From an uncultured Oscillospiraceae bacterium (lineage in GTDB: Bacteria > Bacillota_A > Clostridia > Oscillospirales > Oscillospiraceae): a stretch of DNA of 17,649 nt. The stretch spans positions 1 to 17,649 of the forward strand of contig CAKTZK010000030.1 of the NCBI GenBank assembly GCA_934635515.1, given 5' to 3'. The notes beneath the pieces were generated by a model, which saw only the letters and a list, made by a program, of their open reading frames with translations, ran no database searches and had not been told where the DNA came from. The translations under genes were made by a program, and so were the position numbers. This document shows positions 7,209 through 14,446 of the stretch, in pieces. How positions within the stretch are numbered: position 1 is the first letter of the stretch; the number at the start of each line of letters is the position of its first letter.

Positions 7209-7240
7209 AAGGTCAAATCATCCGGAAGAAGGAGTCCCTC

Positions 7241-7966
7241 ATGCCCCAAAAACCTACCCTCACCCAAAAACAGAAAAAGATCGCCGCCGTAAGCGCCCTG
7301 GTGCTGTTTCTGCTCCTGTCCCTGGCGGTGTTTTGGTTTGTAGGCCGGCCCATGGTGCGCTTTGCCAAGGAGCCGGACCTGTTCCGCCGGTGGGTGGCGG
7401 ACCGCGGCCTATGGGGCAAGGCCACCTATGTGGGCATGTGCCTGCTCCAGGTGGTGGTGGCCATCATCCCCGGGGAGCCTCTGGAGATCTGCGGCGGCTA
7501 TGCCTTCGGTGGCGTATGGGGCAGCATTCTGTGTATGCTGGGTCTGTTTTTAGGCAGCGTTGCCGTCTTTTGGCTGGTGCGAAAATTCGGCCAGCCCATG
7601 GCGGAAATTTTCTTCCCGCCGGAAAAGCTCAATAAGCTCCATTTCCTGAAAAACTCCCCCCAGCGCAACTTCCTCTTCTGGCTCATCTTCACCGTCCCCG
7701 GCACCCCCAAGGACCTGCTGTGCTACTTCGCCGGGCTCACGGATATCCGCTGGGGCACCTGGCTTCTACTGTGCTCCGTGGGACGGCTTCCGTCGGTGCT
7801 CACCTCCACCGTAGGCGGCAGCGCCCTGGGCGGAAAAAGCTACCTCTTCGCGGCCCTGGTGTTCGGCGGCACGCTGCTTTTGTCCCTGGCGGGCCTGCTG
7901 ATCTACCGCACCGTCTGCCGCCGCCACGAAAAAGCCCAGGAAAAGCCGGAAAACCCCGAAGATTGA
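7241..7966 (+). CDS. TVP38/TMEM64 family (DedA/VTT-fold) membrane protein
   Basis: A 241-residue membrane protein of the TVP38/TMEM64 group (VTT domain, DedA superfamily). The first membrane helix is at about 16-35. The conserved pair of re-entrant motifs is present: IPGEPLEICGGYAFGGVWG and, about 60 residues later, the FTVPGTPKDLLCYFAGLT segment, which keeps the family's PG.PKD...Y.AGLT pattern. The C-terminal tail is charged (RRHEKAQEKPENPED). DedA-superfamily members act in membrane homeostasis and some as lipid scramblases or undecaprenyl-phosphate flippases; the role of TVP38-type bacterial proteins is not settled. The ribosome site AGAAGGAG is six to eight bases before ATG. The stop codon is directly followed by the promoter of the riboswitch, so the gene is a separate unit. 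Confidence 0.87.
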   Translation: MPQKPTLTQKQKKIAAVSALVLFLLLSLAVFWFVGRPMVRFAKEPDLFRRWVADRGLWGKATYVGMCLLQVVVAIIPGEPLEICGGYAFGGVWGSILCMLGLFLGSVAVFWLVRKFGQPMAEIFFPPEKLNKLHFLKNSPQRNFLFWLIFTVPGTPKDLLCYFAGLTDIRWGTWLLLCSVGRLPSVLTSTVGGSALGGKSYLFAALVFGGTLLLSLAGLLIYRTVCRRHEKAQEKPENPED

Positions 7967-7969
7967 CGG

Positions 7970-7998
7970 TTGCGCCCCGGCGCGAACTATGCTATACT
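7970..7998 (+). promoter_or_regulatory. promoter of the B12 uptake operon
   Basis: TTGCGC (7970-7975), a 17-base spacer and TATACT (7993-7998) with an upstream TGC (extended -10). It places the transcript start near 8004, just before the riboswitch aptamer. Confidence 0.65.
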
Positions 7999-8003
7999 AT
8001 GTG

Positions 8004-8190
8004 ATTAGAACTGACGGAACGGAATGGGTCAATCCCAGCGGTACCAAGCCGCCGTAGACGGACATAAGCCGCCGAAACCATTGGAGCACTGCTCTGAGAA
8101 GGGTTTGGCACAGGGCGTCCGGAGCCGGAATACATTCCCCGGTTTAGGCGGCCCGTGGCTCTTGGGGGATGCCCAGCGGCCGATACAGAT
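8004..8190 (+). promoter_or_regulatory. cobalamin riboswitch (aptamer)
   Basis: The leader carries the conserved elements of a cobalamin riboswitch in order: GGTCAATCCCAGCGG (about 8027), AGCCGCCGTAGACGGA (about 8046-8062), GGAGCACTGCTCTGAGAAGGGTTTGGC (core region about 8083-8109), and the B12 box AGCCGGAATACATTCC at 8123-8138, which matches the AGyCaGgAgACCTGCC pattern at most positions. Binding of adenosyl- or other cobalamin normally switches the downstream gene off. The downstream protein and ECF transporter genes fit that role. Boundaries are approximate; no folding program was run. Confidence 0.85.
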
Positions 8191-8197
8191 GCGTTTT

Positions 8198-8224
8198 GCC
8201 CCCACTTTGGGGGCTTTTCTTTTG
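8198..8224 (+). terminator. riboswitch expression-platform terminator
   Basis: GCCCCCA (8198-8204) and TGGGGGC (8208-8214) form a 7-bp stem with loop CTT, followed by TTTTCTTTT. It sits between the cobalamin aptamer and the first gene of the operon, so the riboswitch probably acts by transcription termination. Confidence 0.85.
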
Positions 8225-8243
8225 CCCCGGAGAGGAGAAGATC

Positions 8244-9533
8244 ATGAAAAAGAAAACACTCTACAACATTTTGATGATTGCCGCCATCGCTCTCATCGCG
8301 GCCCTGGCCGTGTTTTTCACCGGTCGGCACCTGGGCTGGTTTGATAAGCCCGCTCAGGAGGGCGACACCGCGGCCATCACCGCCACGGTGCGCAAGGGTC
8401 TGTCCAATCTCACCCGCGGCGGCATCGCCTCCGAGCTCACCGGCGAGACCCAGCTGCGCCAGGGCGATACCGTCTCCGTCACCAGCGGCTATGTGTCCGT
8501 CAAGGCGGAGAAGTGCGATCTGGTGCTCTCCCAGGGTGCCAAGCTGGAGGTCGTCTCTGCCCAGCCGGAGAGTACCCAGCTGCGCCTGGAAACGGGCGAA
8601 GCCTTCTGCCAGGCCTCCGGCGCTGCCGTAACGCTGCTCTACGGCGAGCACTCCGCCAAGCTGGAGAGCGCCGTCTTGGTATGCACCGTCCGCACGGGCT
8701 CCGAGACCCTATACGTCCTGGGCGGCTCCGTCAGCGACGGCGCCAACACCTTCGCCGCCGGCAAGACCGGCAGCTATGTGGGCAAGGAGCTCTCCGTGCA
8801 GTCCCTGGACCTGAAGGCCCTCAGTTCCTTCGCTCTGGAGTGCGTCCTGGGCTGCCAGGAGGACATGGCCTGCAGTTCCGACGAGGTGAAGTCCGTCCTG
8901 GACAGCCGCAATGTCGCCGCCGAGCCCATTAAGCCCGAGGCGGATAAAAACACCGACGGCACCACCGCCGCCAAGGATAATACCGGCTCCTCCACGCCGT
9001 CCACCCCCTCCAATTCCGGCAGTTCCTCTACCCCCGGCACCCCGTCCAATCCCTCTAACCCCACAACACCCGATACGCCCACCCAGCCCGATACCCCCTC
9101 CAAGCCCGAGGAGAAGCCCACCTACACCTGCACCATCGAGATCCGCTGCGACACCATTCTTAATAATATGCAGGATCTGACGCCGGGCCTGGATGTCTAT
9201 GTGCCCGACAGCGGCACCATTCTCGCCACCACCACCGTCACCTTCACCCAGGGGGAGACCGTGTTCGACGTGCTCAAGCGTGTATGCGAGGAAAAGAATA
9301 TTCAGCTGGAGTACAGCTGGACGCCCATGTACAGCAGCTATTACGTCGAGGGCATCAACCACCTGTATGAGTTTGACTGCGGCCAGCAGTCCGGCTGGAT
9401 GTATAAGGTCAACGGCTGGTTCCCCAACTACGGCTGCTCCAGCTATACGCTGGAGGAGGGCGATACCATCGTCTGGGCCTACACCTGCAAGGGCCTGGGC
9501 ACCGACGTAGGCGCCCCCGACTGGATGGGTTGA
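8244..9533 (+). CDS. membrane-anchored FecR-like/DUF4430 protein, probable cobamide-binding protein
   Basis: A 429-residue exported protein. KKK then a hydrophobic stretch at about 9-26 forms a signal anchor. Residues 47-185 resemble a FecR-type beta domain (GDTVSVTSGYVSVK, a repetitive strand pattern). A Pro/Ser/Thr-rich, Gly/Asn-containing linker (about 229-292) leads to a C-terminal DUF4430 domain (about 295-418), the fold shared with the C-terminal domain of transcobalamin and intrinsic factor: GETVFDVLKRVC, SGWMYKVNGWFPNYGCSSYTLEEGDTIVWAYTC. A cobalamin riboswitch precedes it and ECF transporter genes follow. I infer a surface protein that captures cobamide and passes it to the ECF S subunit. 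ATG 8244 is chosen because GGAGAGGAGAAG lies just upstream; the upstream in-frame extension would run through the terminator. Confidence 0.83.
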   Translation: MKKKTLYNILMIAAIALIAALAVFFTGRHLGWFDKPAQEGDTAAITATVRKGLSNLTRGGIASELTGETQLRQGDTVSVTSGYVSVKAEKCDLVLSQGAKLEVVSAQPESTQLRLETGEAFCQASGAAVTLLYGEHSAKLESAVLVCTVRTGSETLYVLGGSVSDGANTFAAGKTGSYVGKELSVQSLDLKALSSFALECVLGCQEDMACSSDEVKSVLDSRNVAAEPIKPEADKNTDGTTAAKDNTGSSTPSTPSNSGSSSTPGTPSNPSNPTTPDTPTQPDTPSKPEEKPTYTCTIEIRCDTILNNMQDLTPGLDVYVPDSGTILATTTVTFTQGETVFDVLKRVCEEKNIQLEYSWTPMYSSYYVEGINHLYEFDCGQQSGWMYKVNGWFPNYGCSSYTLEEGDTIVWAYTCKGLGTDVGAPDWMG

Positions 9534-9593
9534 TCTTCCCCCCTGCCCGCAAAATTTTAAGCAAAGGAGGCCCTGGCCCTGCAAGATTATGAC

Positions 9594-10472
9594 GTGTTTT
9601 CCCGCTGTCACCCGGCGGTGAATTTCCTGTTTTTCGCGGCGGCCATCGTGCTGACGGTGGTGCTGTTCCACCCGGCGTATCTGCTGGTGTCGCTGCTGTG
9701 CGGCGGGGCCTACTACGCCGCCCTGCGCCGGGGCCGCAGCGGCAAGACCTTCGCCTTTCTGCTCCTGGCCCTAATTCTGGTGGCGGCGGCGAATCCGGTC
9801 TTCAACACCCTGGGCGATACCGTTCTCTTTTCCCTCTTTGGCCGCCCCTATACTTGGCAGGCCCTGTCTTACGGCCTCTGCGCGGGAATGATGTTCGCGG
9901 CGGTGAGCCTGTGGTTTCTCTGCGGCGGCATCGTCATGACCTCCGATAAATTCACCAGTCTTTTCGGCGCGGTGATCCCCTCCGTCTCCCTGGTGCTGGT
10001 GATGGTCCTGCGGCTGATCCCGGGCTACTGGCGCAAGGGCAGGCAGATCGCCGGGGCCCGCAAGTGCATCGGCCGCAGCGCCGCCGGGACCCGGAAAGAA
10101 AAAATTCAGGGGGGCATGGATGTGCTGACGGCCCTCTCCGGCTGGGCCCTGGAGGGCAGTGTCGTCACCGCCGACTCCATGCGCTGCCGGGGCTACGGCG
10201 CCCCGGGCAAGCGCACCACCTTTCAAATTTACCGCTTCACCGGCCGGGACTGGCTCACGACAAGCCTCATTGTCCTGACCCTGGCCGCCGTCATTTTCGC
10301 CGCCGCCCACGGCAGCGCCCAGGCGTCCTTTTTCCCGGCTCTTTCCCTGGCCCCGGTCCGGGGCCTGCGGCCCGTTTTGGGTCTCGCGGCCTACGCCGCA
10401 TTATTACTGATCCCCACCTTTTATTCCATTCGGGAGGCTATCCTATGGCACAGTTTGCGATCGAAAATCTGA
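9594..10472 (+). CDS. ECF transporter T component (EcfT), first copy
   Basis: About 292 residues, the integral membrane scaffold that couples the ECF ATPases to the substrate-binding S subunit. Hydrophobic helices fill the N-terminal half and the C-terminus. The cytoplasmic part carries the RLIPGYWRKGRQIAGARK coupling helix and the ADSMRCRGYG motif, the Ala/Arg/Gly signature of EcfT that docks on the ATPases. It is clearly related to the second T gene at 12854 (both have F-SR-HP--NFL-FAA and DSMRCRG). The GTG at 9594 is the only normal start after an in-frame stop at 9558, but it lies 23 bases from the strong GGAGG (9566-9570). A CTG at 9579 has ideal spacing and may be the true start. The 3' end overlaps the ATPase gene by 28 bases. 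Confidence 0.85.
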   Translation: MFSRCHPAVNFLFFAAAIVLTVVLFHPAYLLVSLLCGGAYYAALRRGRSGKTFAFLLLALILVAAANPVFNTLGDTVLFSLFGRPYTWQALSYGLCAGMMFAAVSLWFLCGGIVMTSDKFTSLFGAVIPSVSLVLVMVLRLIPGYWRKGRQIAGARKCIGRSAAGTRKEKIQGGMDVLTALSGWALEGSVVTADSMRCRGYGAPGKRTTFQIYRFTGRDWLTTSLIVLTLAAVIFAAAHGSAQASFFPALSLAPVRGLRPVLGLAAYAALLLIPTFYSIREAILWHSLRSKI

Positions 10473-12118
10473 CCTTTTCCTACCCCACGGACCCGGAGCA
10501 CCCCTCCCTGCGGGAGGTTTCCCTGCAAGTGGAGCAGGGGGAGTATATCGCCCTGTGCGGCAAGTCCGGCAGCGGCAAGACCACCCTTCTGCGGCACCTG
10601 AAAACCGTCCTCACCCCCCACGGAAACCGTACCGGGACCATTCTCTATGACGGCGCGCCCCTGGACCAGGCGGACCTGCGCAAGCAGTCCTCGGAAATTG
10701 GCTTCGTCATGCAGAATCCCGACAGCCAGATCGTCACCGACAAGGTCTGGCACGAGCTGGCCTTCGGCCTGGAGAGCCTGGGCTGCGACCAGAAGACCAT
10801 GCGCCTGCGGGTGGCGGAAATGGCCAGCTATTTCGGCATCCAGGGCTGGTTTCACCGGGACGTGGCGGAGCTCTCCGGCGGCCAGAAGCAGCTTTTAAAC
10901 CTGGCCTCCATCATGGCCATGCAGCCGAAGGTGCTGATTTTGGACGAGCCCACCAGCCAGTTAGACCCCATTGCCGCCTCGGACTTTCTCAACACCGTGA
11001 AGAAGATCAACCGGGAGCTGGGCACCACCGTGCTCATCACCGAGCACCGCCTGGAGGACATCTTCCACGCCGCCGACCGCTGCGTAGTCATGGAAAACGG
11101 CCGCATCCTGGCCGATGATGATCCTAAAAAGGTGGGCCAGCTCCTCTATACCCAAAAGAGCGATATGTTCACCGCCATGCCCGCCCCGGTGCGCATTTTC
11201 TACGGCGCGGGCGAGACCGGCGCCGCCTCCCCCCTTACGGTGCGGGAGGGCCGCAGCTGGCTCACGGAAAAGGCCGCCGGCAAAGAGGTGCGCGACATCC
11301 TGCCCCCCCAGCCGGAGCTGCCGGAGGAGATCAAGGACCCGGCCCTGGAAGTGAAAGAAATTTGGTTTCGCTATGAAAAGGACAGCCCTGACATTCTCAA
11401 GGGCGTCAGCTTCCGGGTGCCCCGGGGTACCCTCTTTTCCATCGTGGGCGGCAACGGGACCGGCAAATCCACCACCCTCAAGGCTATCTGCGGCATCTGC
11501 AGGCCCTACCGGGGCAAGGTCCGCATTGACGGCCAGGACACGGCCAAGTGTAAAGACCTTTTCCACGGACGGCTTGCCATGCTGCCCCAGGACCCCCAGT
11601 GCCTGTTCGTGAAGAAAACCGTCCGGGAGGATCTGGAGGAGATGCTCCCCGCCTCCTGCCCGGATAAGGACCGGCGCATTGCGGATATGGCCAAGCTCTG
11701 CGACATCACCGCCCTGCTGGACCACCACCCCTACGACCTCTCCGGCGGCGAGCAGCAGCGCTCCGCCTTGGCGAAAGTCCTGCTGACGGAGCCGAAGCTC
11801 CTGCTGCTGGACGAGCCCACCAAGGGTCTCGACAGCTTCTTCAAGCGCCAGCTGGCGGAGCTTCTGCACCGCCTGATGTGCGAGCAGGGCGTGACCATCG
11901 TTATGGTCAGCCACGATGTGGAGTTCTGCGCAGAATATGCAAGCAGCGTCTCCATGTTCTTCGACGGCCAGCTCCTCACCACCAACACCCCCCGGCGCTT
12001 CTTTGCCCAAAACAGCTTCTACACCACCGCCGCCAACCGCATGAGCCGCCACCTGTTCCCCCAGGCGGTGACGGCGGAGGATGTGGTGTCCCTGATGAAG
12101 GAGAACGATTTAACATGA
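10445..12118 (+). CDS. ECF transporter ATP-binding protein, fused EcfA1-EcfA2
   Basis: A 557-residue tandem ABC ATPase. Domain 1: Walker A GKSGSGKT (39-46), Q-loop Q90, LSGGQ (143-147), Walker B ending LILDE (164-168), H201. Domain 2: Walker A GGNGTGKS (335-342), Q-loop Q382, LSGGE (432-436), LLLLDE (452-457), H490. Both sites look complete. It replaces the usual two separate EcfA subunits and powers uptake with the T and S components next door. ATG 10445 follows GGGAGG and begins at the family-typical F-IENLTFSYP. The upstream in-frame extension lies inside the T gene and is not real. Overlaps: 28 bases with EcfT above and an ATGA overlap with the S component below, so the whole cassette is translationally coupled. 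Confidence 0.93.
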   Translation: MAQFAIENLTFSYPTDPEHPSLREVSLQVEQGEYIALCGKSGSGKTTLLRHLKTVLTPHGNRTGTILYDGAPLDQADLRKQSSEIGFVMQNPDSQIVTDKVWHELAFGLESLGCDQKTMRLRVAEMASYFGIQGWFHRDVAELSGGQKQLLNLASIMAMQPKVLILDEPTSQLDPIAASDFLNTVKKINRELGTTVLITEHRLEDIFHAADRCVVMENGRILADDDPKKVGQLLYTQKSDMFTAMPAPVRIFYGAGETGAASPLTVREGRSWLTEKAAGKEVRDILPPQPELPEEIKDPALEVKEIWFRYEKDSPDILKGVSFRVPRGTLFSIVGGNGTGKSTTLKAICGICRPYRGKVRIDGQDTAKCKDLFHGRLAMLPQDPQCLFVKKTVREDLEEMLPASCPDKDRRIADMAKLCDITALLDHHPYDLSGGEQQRSALAKVLLTEPKLLLLDEPTKGLDSFFKRQLAELLHRLMCEQGVTIVMVSHDVEFCAEYASSVSMFFDGQLLTTNTPRRFFAQNSFYTTAANRMSRHLFPQAVTAEDVVSLMKENDLT

Positions 12119-12849
12119 ACACGCGAAAAATAAACTGGCGCTTTTGGCTGAGCCTGGCCATTATGGTGCTTCTGGTGCCCCTGGCGGTGGTGCTTTTCAC
12201 CCGCCTGAATCAGAGCTACTACCTCTCGGGCCTTACCATCATCGTCCTGACCATCGCCGCCTTTTTCCTGCACTTTGAAAGCCGCAAGCCCCAGGCCCGG
12301 GAGCTGGTGCTCCTGGCGGTCCTCTGCGCCCTGGCGGTAGCCAGCCGGGCGGCCTTCGGCGCCATCCCCCACTTCAAGCCCATGCTGGCCATCGTCATGC
12401 TCACGGGCATCGCCTTCGGCCCGGAGGCGGGCTTTCTGTGCGGGGCCATCAGCGGCTTTGCCAGCAACTTCATCTTCGGCCAGGGGCCCTGGACCCCGTG
12501 GCAGATGTTTGCCTACGGCATCGGTGGGATGCTGGCGGGCCTGTTCGCCCTGTGGGGCATCCTGAAAAAATCCCCCCGGGCCTGGAAAAATGGCGGCTGG
12601 AAGGACATCCTGGGCCTGACGGTGTTCGGCTTTCTCTGCATCCTCCTGGTGGTAGGCCCCCTGCTGGACACCTCCACCTTCTTCATGGCCGGGTACAATA
12701 CCTCCTCCCCCATGGCCATTTACCTGGCGGGCGTACCGGTAAACTGCGTCCACGGCACGGCGGTGGCCCTGACCATGCTGCTATTCGGCAAGCCCCTGCT
12801 GGACCGGCTCCAGCGCATCCAGATCAAATACGGCATGATGGAGCCCTGA
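12115..12849 (+). CDS. ECF transporter S component, probably for cobalamin (CbrT-like)
   Basis: A 244-residue membrane protein, the substrate-specific subunit of the ECF transporter. An extra N-terminal pair of helices (about 10-55) precedes the S-component core (ELVLLAVLCALAVASRAAFGAIPHF). Conserved segments are GIAFGPEAGFLCGAISGFASNFIFGQGPWTPWQMFAYGIGGMLAG in mid-protein and the YLAGVPVNCVHG stretch near the C-terminus. The FGQGPWTPWQM segment is typical of the CbrT/BtuM-like S proteins seen with B12 riboswitches in Clostridia. The substrate call rests mainly on the riboswitch and the DUF4430 protein at the head of the operon. It starts inside the ATPase stop codon (ATGA). Confidence 0.85.
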   Translation: MNTRKINWRFWLSLAIMVLLVPLAVVLFTRLNQSYYLSGLTIIVLTIAAFFLHFESRKPQARELVLLAVLCALAVASRAAFGAIPHFKPMLAIVMLTGIAFGPEAGFLCGAISGFASNFIFGQGPWTPWQMFAYGIGGMLAGLFALWGILKKSPRAWKNGGWKDILGLTVFGFLCILLVVGPLLDTSTFFMAGYNTSSPMAIYLAGVPVNCVHGTAVALTMLLFGKPLLDRLQRIQIKYGMMEP

Positions 12850-12853
12850 CGCC

Positions 12854-13738
12854 ATGGAATTTTCACGCTATCATCCGGGCATCAATTTCCTGTATTTCGC
12901 GGCGGTGCTCACCGGCACCATCCTCTTTCGCCAGCCGGTCTTCCTGTGCCTGAGCTATCTGTGCGCCTTTTTGTACCTGCTGAAGCTCCGGGGCCTCCGG
13001 GCCCTGATCCCGGGCCTGGGTCTGCTGCCCTTCGCGCTGCTCTTTGCCCTGTGGTACGGCTCGTACCACCACTTCGGCATCACCGTGCTGGGGGTGAACT
13101 TCATCGGCAACCAAGTGACCCTGGAGTCCTTCCTCTGCGGCGGCACCTGGGCTATGGTGTGCGTGGCGGTAGTTTTGTGGCTGGGCTGCGTCCACGCGGT
13201 ATTCACCACGGACAAGATCGTGTTCCTCCTGGGCCGGGTATCGCCTCATCTAAGCCTGTACCTGTCCATCCTCCTGCGCACGGTTCCCCGGCTGAACAAA
13301 CAGCGTCAGCGCATTGAGCTGGCCCAGCGGGGTATCGGCCGGGGCAAAGGCCAGGGAAATATCTTCCAGAGAATGCGCAACGCCCTCCGCCGGGGCGGCA
13401 TCCTCCTCACCTGGCTCATTGAGGGTATCGTGACCACCTCCGACTCCATGCGCTGCCGGGGCTGCTCCCTCCGGGGCCGCACCGCCTACTCCCTGTACCG
13501 CTTCGACGGCCGGGATCGTTCCTTCGTCATCGGAATGTGCGCGCTGATGAGCGTGCTGCTGATGGCGGTCCTGCTGGATCAGACCATGATCCGCTTCACC
13601 CCCCAGGTGGTGATGATGCCCATCACCCCTATGTCCGGCCTGTTTTACGCGGCCTGGGCGGCCCTGTGCCTGCTGCCTCCGACGCTGGAGCGCATCGGCG
13701 AGCGCCGCTTCCGCAGTCTGCAGCAGACCGCCCTCTGA
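12854..13738 (+). CDS. ECF transporter T component (EcfT), second copy
   Basis: A 294-residue T component, a paralogue of the one at 9594. It begins MEFSRYHPGINFLYFAAV, carries the ILLRTVPRLNKQRQRIELAQRG coupling helix and TTSDSMRCRGCSLRGR, and ends with two hydrophobic helices. Both copies keep the DSMRCRG docking motif, so neither looks decayed. It starts four bases after the S-component stop, with no strong ribosome site, which fits translational coupling. Most ECF cassettes have one T gene. Two full-length T genes around one ATPase and one S gene is unusual (see findings). It ends the operon; no strong terminator follows, only a weak imperfect hairpin over its last codons. Confidence 0.85.
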   Translation: MEFSRYHPGINFLYFAAVLTGTILFRQPVFLCLSYLCAFLYLLKLRGLRALIPGLGLLPFALLFALWYGSYHHFGITVLGVNFIGNQVTLESFLCGGTWAMVCVAVVLWLGCVHAVFTTDKIVFLLGRVSPHLSLYLSILLRTVPRLNKQRQRIELAQRGIGRGKGQGNIFQRMRNALRRGGILLTWLIEGIVTTSDSMRCRGCSLRGRTAYSLYRFDGRDRSFVIGMCALMSVLLMAVLLDQTMIRFTPQVVMMPITPMSGLFYAAWAALCLLPPTLERIGERRFRSLQQTAL

Positions 13739-13757
13739 TTTTTCTTGAGCCCCCCTA

Positions 13758-13786
13758 TTGTATCGCAGTTTTGGATATAGTATAAT
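13758..13786 (+). promoter_or_regulatory. promoter of the NiaR-type gene
   Basis: TTGTAT (13758-13763), a 17-base spacer and a perfect TATAAT (13781-13786). The leader contains a 10-bp hairpin with a two-base bulge (13802-13811 with 13815-13826). The ribosome site GAAAGGAG precedes ATG 13858. Confidence 0.7.
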
Positions 13787-13857
13787 AGTGTGACCGTATA
13801 GGGGTGGCGTCCTTGACGCCCCACCCGCGCCCAAACTGCACCGAAAGGAGCCCTCCC

Positions 13858-14367
13858 ATGACAGCACAAGAGCGGCGAAACGCCATTTTATCCCATCTGC
13901 AGGCTGGCAATCCCCCTCTCAGCGCCACGGCCCTGGCGAGCCTGCTGGGTGTGAGTCGGCAGGTGATCGTGGGGGACGTAGCCCTGCTGCGGGCCGGCGG
14001 CGCCCAGATCGTTTCCACCGCCCGTGGCTATGTGATCCCCCCGGAGGAGGGCCTGGTACGCCAGGTAGTCTGTCAGCACACCCCCGGCCAGACCCGGGAG
14101 GAGCTGTACGCCATGGTAGACGGCGGCTGCACCGTGCTGGATGTGACGGTGGAGCACCCGGTCTACGGCGAAATTACCGCCCCCCTGCAGCTCTCCTGTC
14201 GCTTCGATGTGGATCAGTTCGTGCGAAAAATGCAGGAGCACGGGGCCCAGCCCCTGAGCCTGCTCACCGACGGCATCCATGCCCACCGGCTCTCGGCCAA
14301 CGATGAAGATGCCTTTACCCGGGTGCTGGCGGTGCTGCGCAGCAAGAAAATGCTGCTGGAGGATTGA
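13858..14367 (+). CDS. niaR: niacin-responsive transcriptional repressor, NiaR/YrxA family (HTH_11 + 3H domain)
   Basis: A 169-residue repressor. A winged helix (about 5-58, with LSATALASLLGVSRQVIVGDVALLRAGG) is followed by a 3H domain (about 68-166), named for conserved histidines: H74 (QHT), H100 (EHPVYGEI) and H141/H143 (TDGIHAHRL). Family members bind nicotinic acid and a metal and repress NAD-synthesis or niacin-uptake genes. ATG 13858 is supported by the ribosome site GAAAGGAG; the upstream in-frame extension would run back over the leader hairpin. The stop codon overlaps the -35 box of the next gene's promoter, where a large palindrome covers the transcription start, so the next gene is its likely target. 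No NAD-synthesis gene lies in the window. Confidence 0.88.
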   Translation: MTAQERRNAILSHLQAGNPPLSATALASLLGVSRQVIVGDVALLRAGGAQIVSTARGYVIPPEEGLVRQVVCQHTPGQTREELYAMVDGGCTVLDVTVEHPVYGEITAPLQLSCRFDVDQFVRKMQEHGAQPLSLLTDGIHAHRLSANDEDAFTRVLAVLRSKKMLLED

Positions 14368-14391
14368 CAAAGCCGAAAAAGACGATATAAT
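14364..14391 (+). promoter_or_regulatory. promoter of the EIIC-like transporter gene
   Basis: A perfect TTGACA (14364-14369), a 16-base spacer and a perfect TATAAT (14386-14391). The -35 box overlaps the niaR stop codon. The transcription start would be near 14398. Confidence 0.78.
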
Positions 14392-14393
14392 GG

Positions 14394-14423
14394 AGTAGAC
14401 GTGTGTCAAGACACATGTCTACT
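14394..14423. promoter_or_regulatory. near-perfect 30-base palindrome at the transcription start, candidate NiaR operator
   Basis: AGTAGACGTGTGTC (14394-14407) and GACACATGTCTACT (14410-14423) are reverse complements except at one position, around AA. It covers the predicted +1 of the transporter gene. Binding there would block initiation. As RNA it would also form a hairpin followed by CTGTTTTTATTT, so a role as terminator of niaR or as an attenuator is possible too. Confidence 0.65.
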
Positions 14424-14446
14424 CTGTTTTTATTTGAGGTGTACTT

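Noticed and set aside
7086..7292. Small plus-strand open frame before the TVP38 gene
   Set aside because: It crosses the intergenic hairpin and the promoter, has no suitable ribosome site and overlaps the real gene.
10064..10444. In-frame extension upstream of the ABC ATPase
   Set aside because: It lies within the EcfT gene in another frame; ATG 10445 has a ribosome site and begins the ABC fold.
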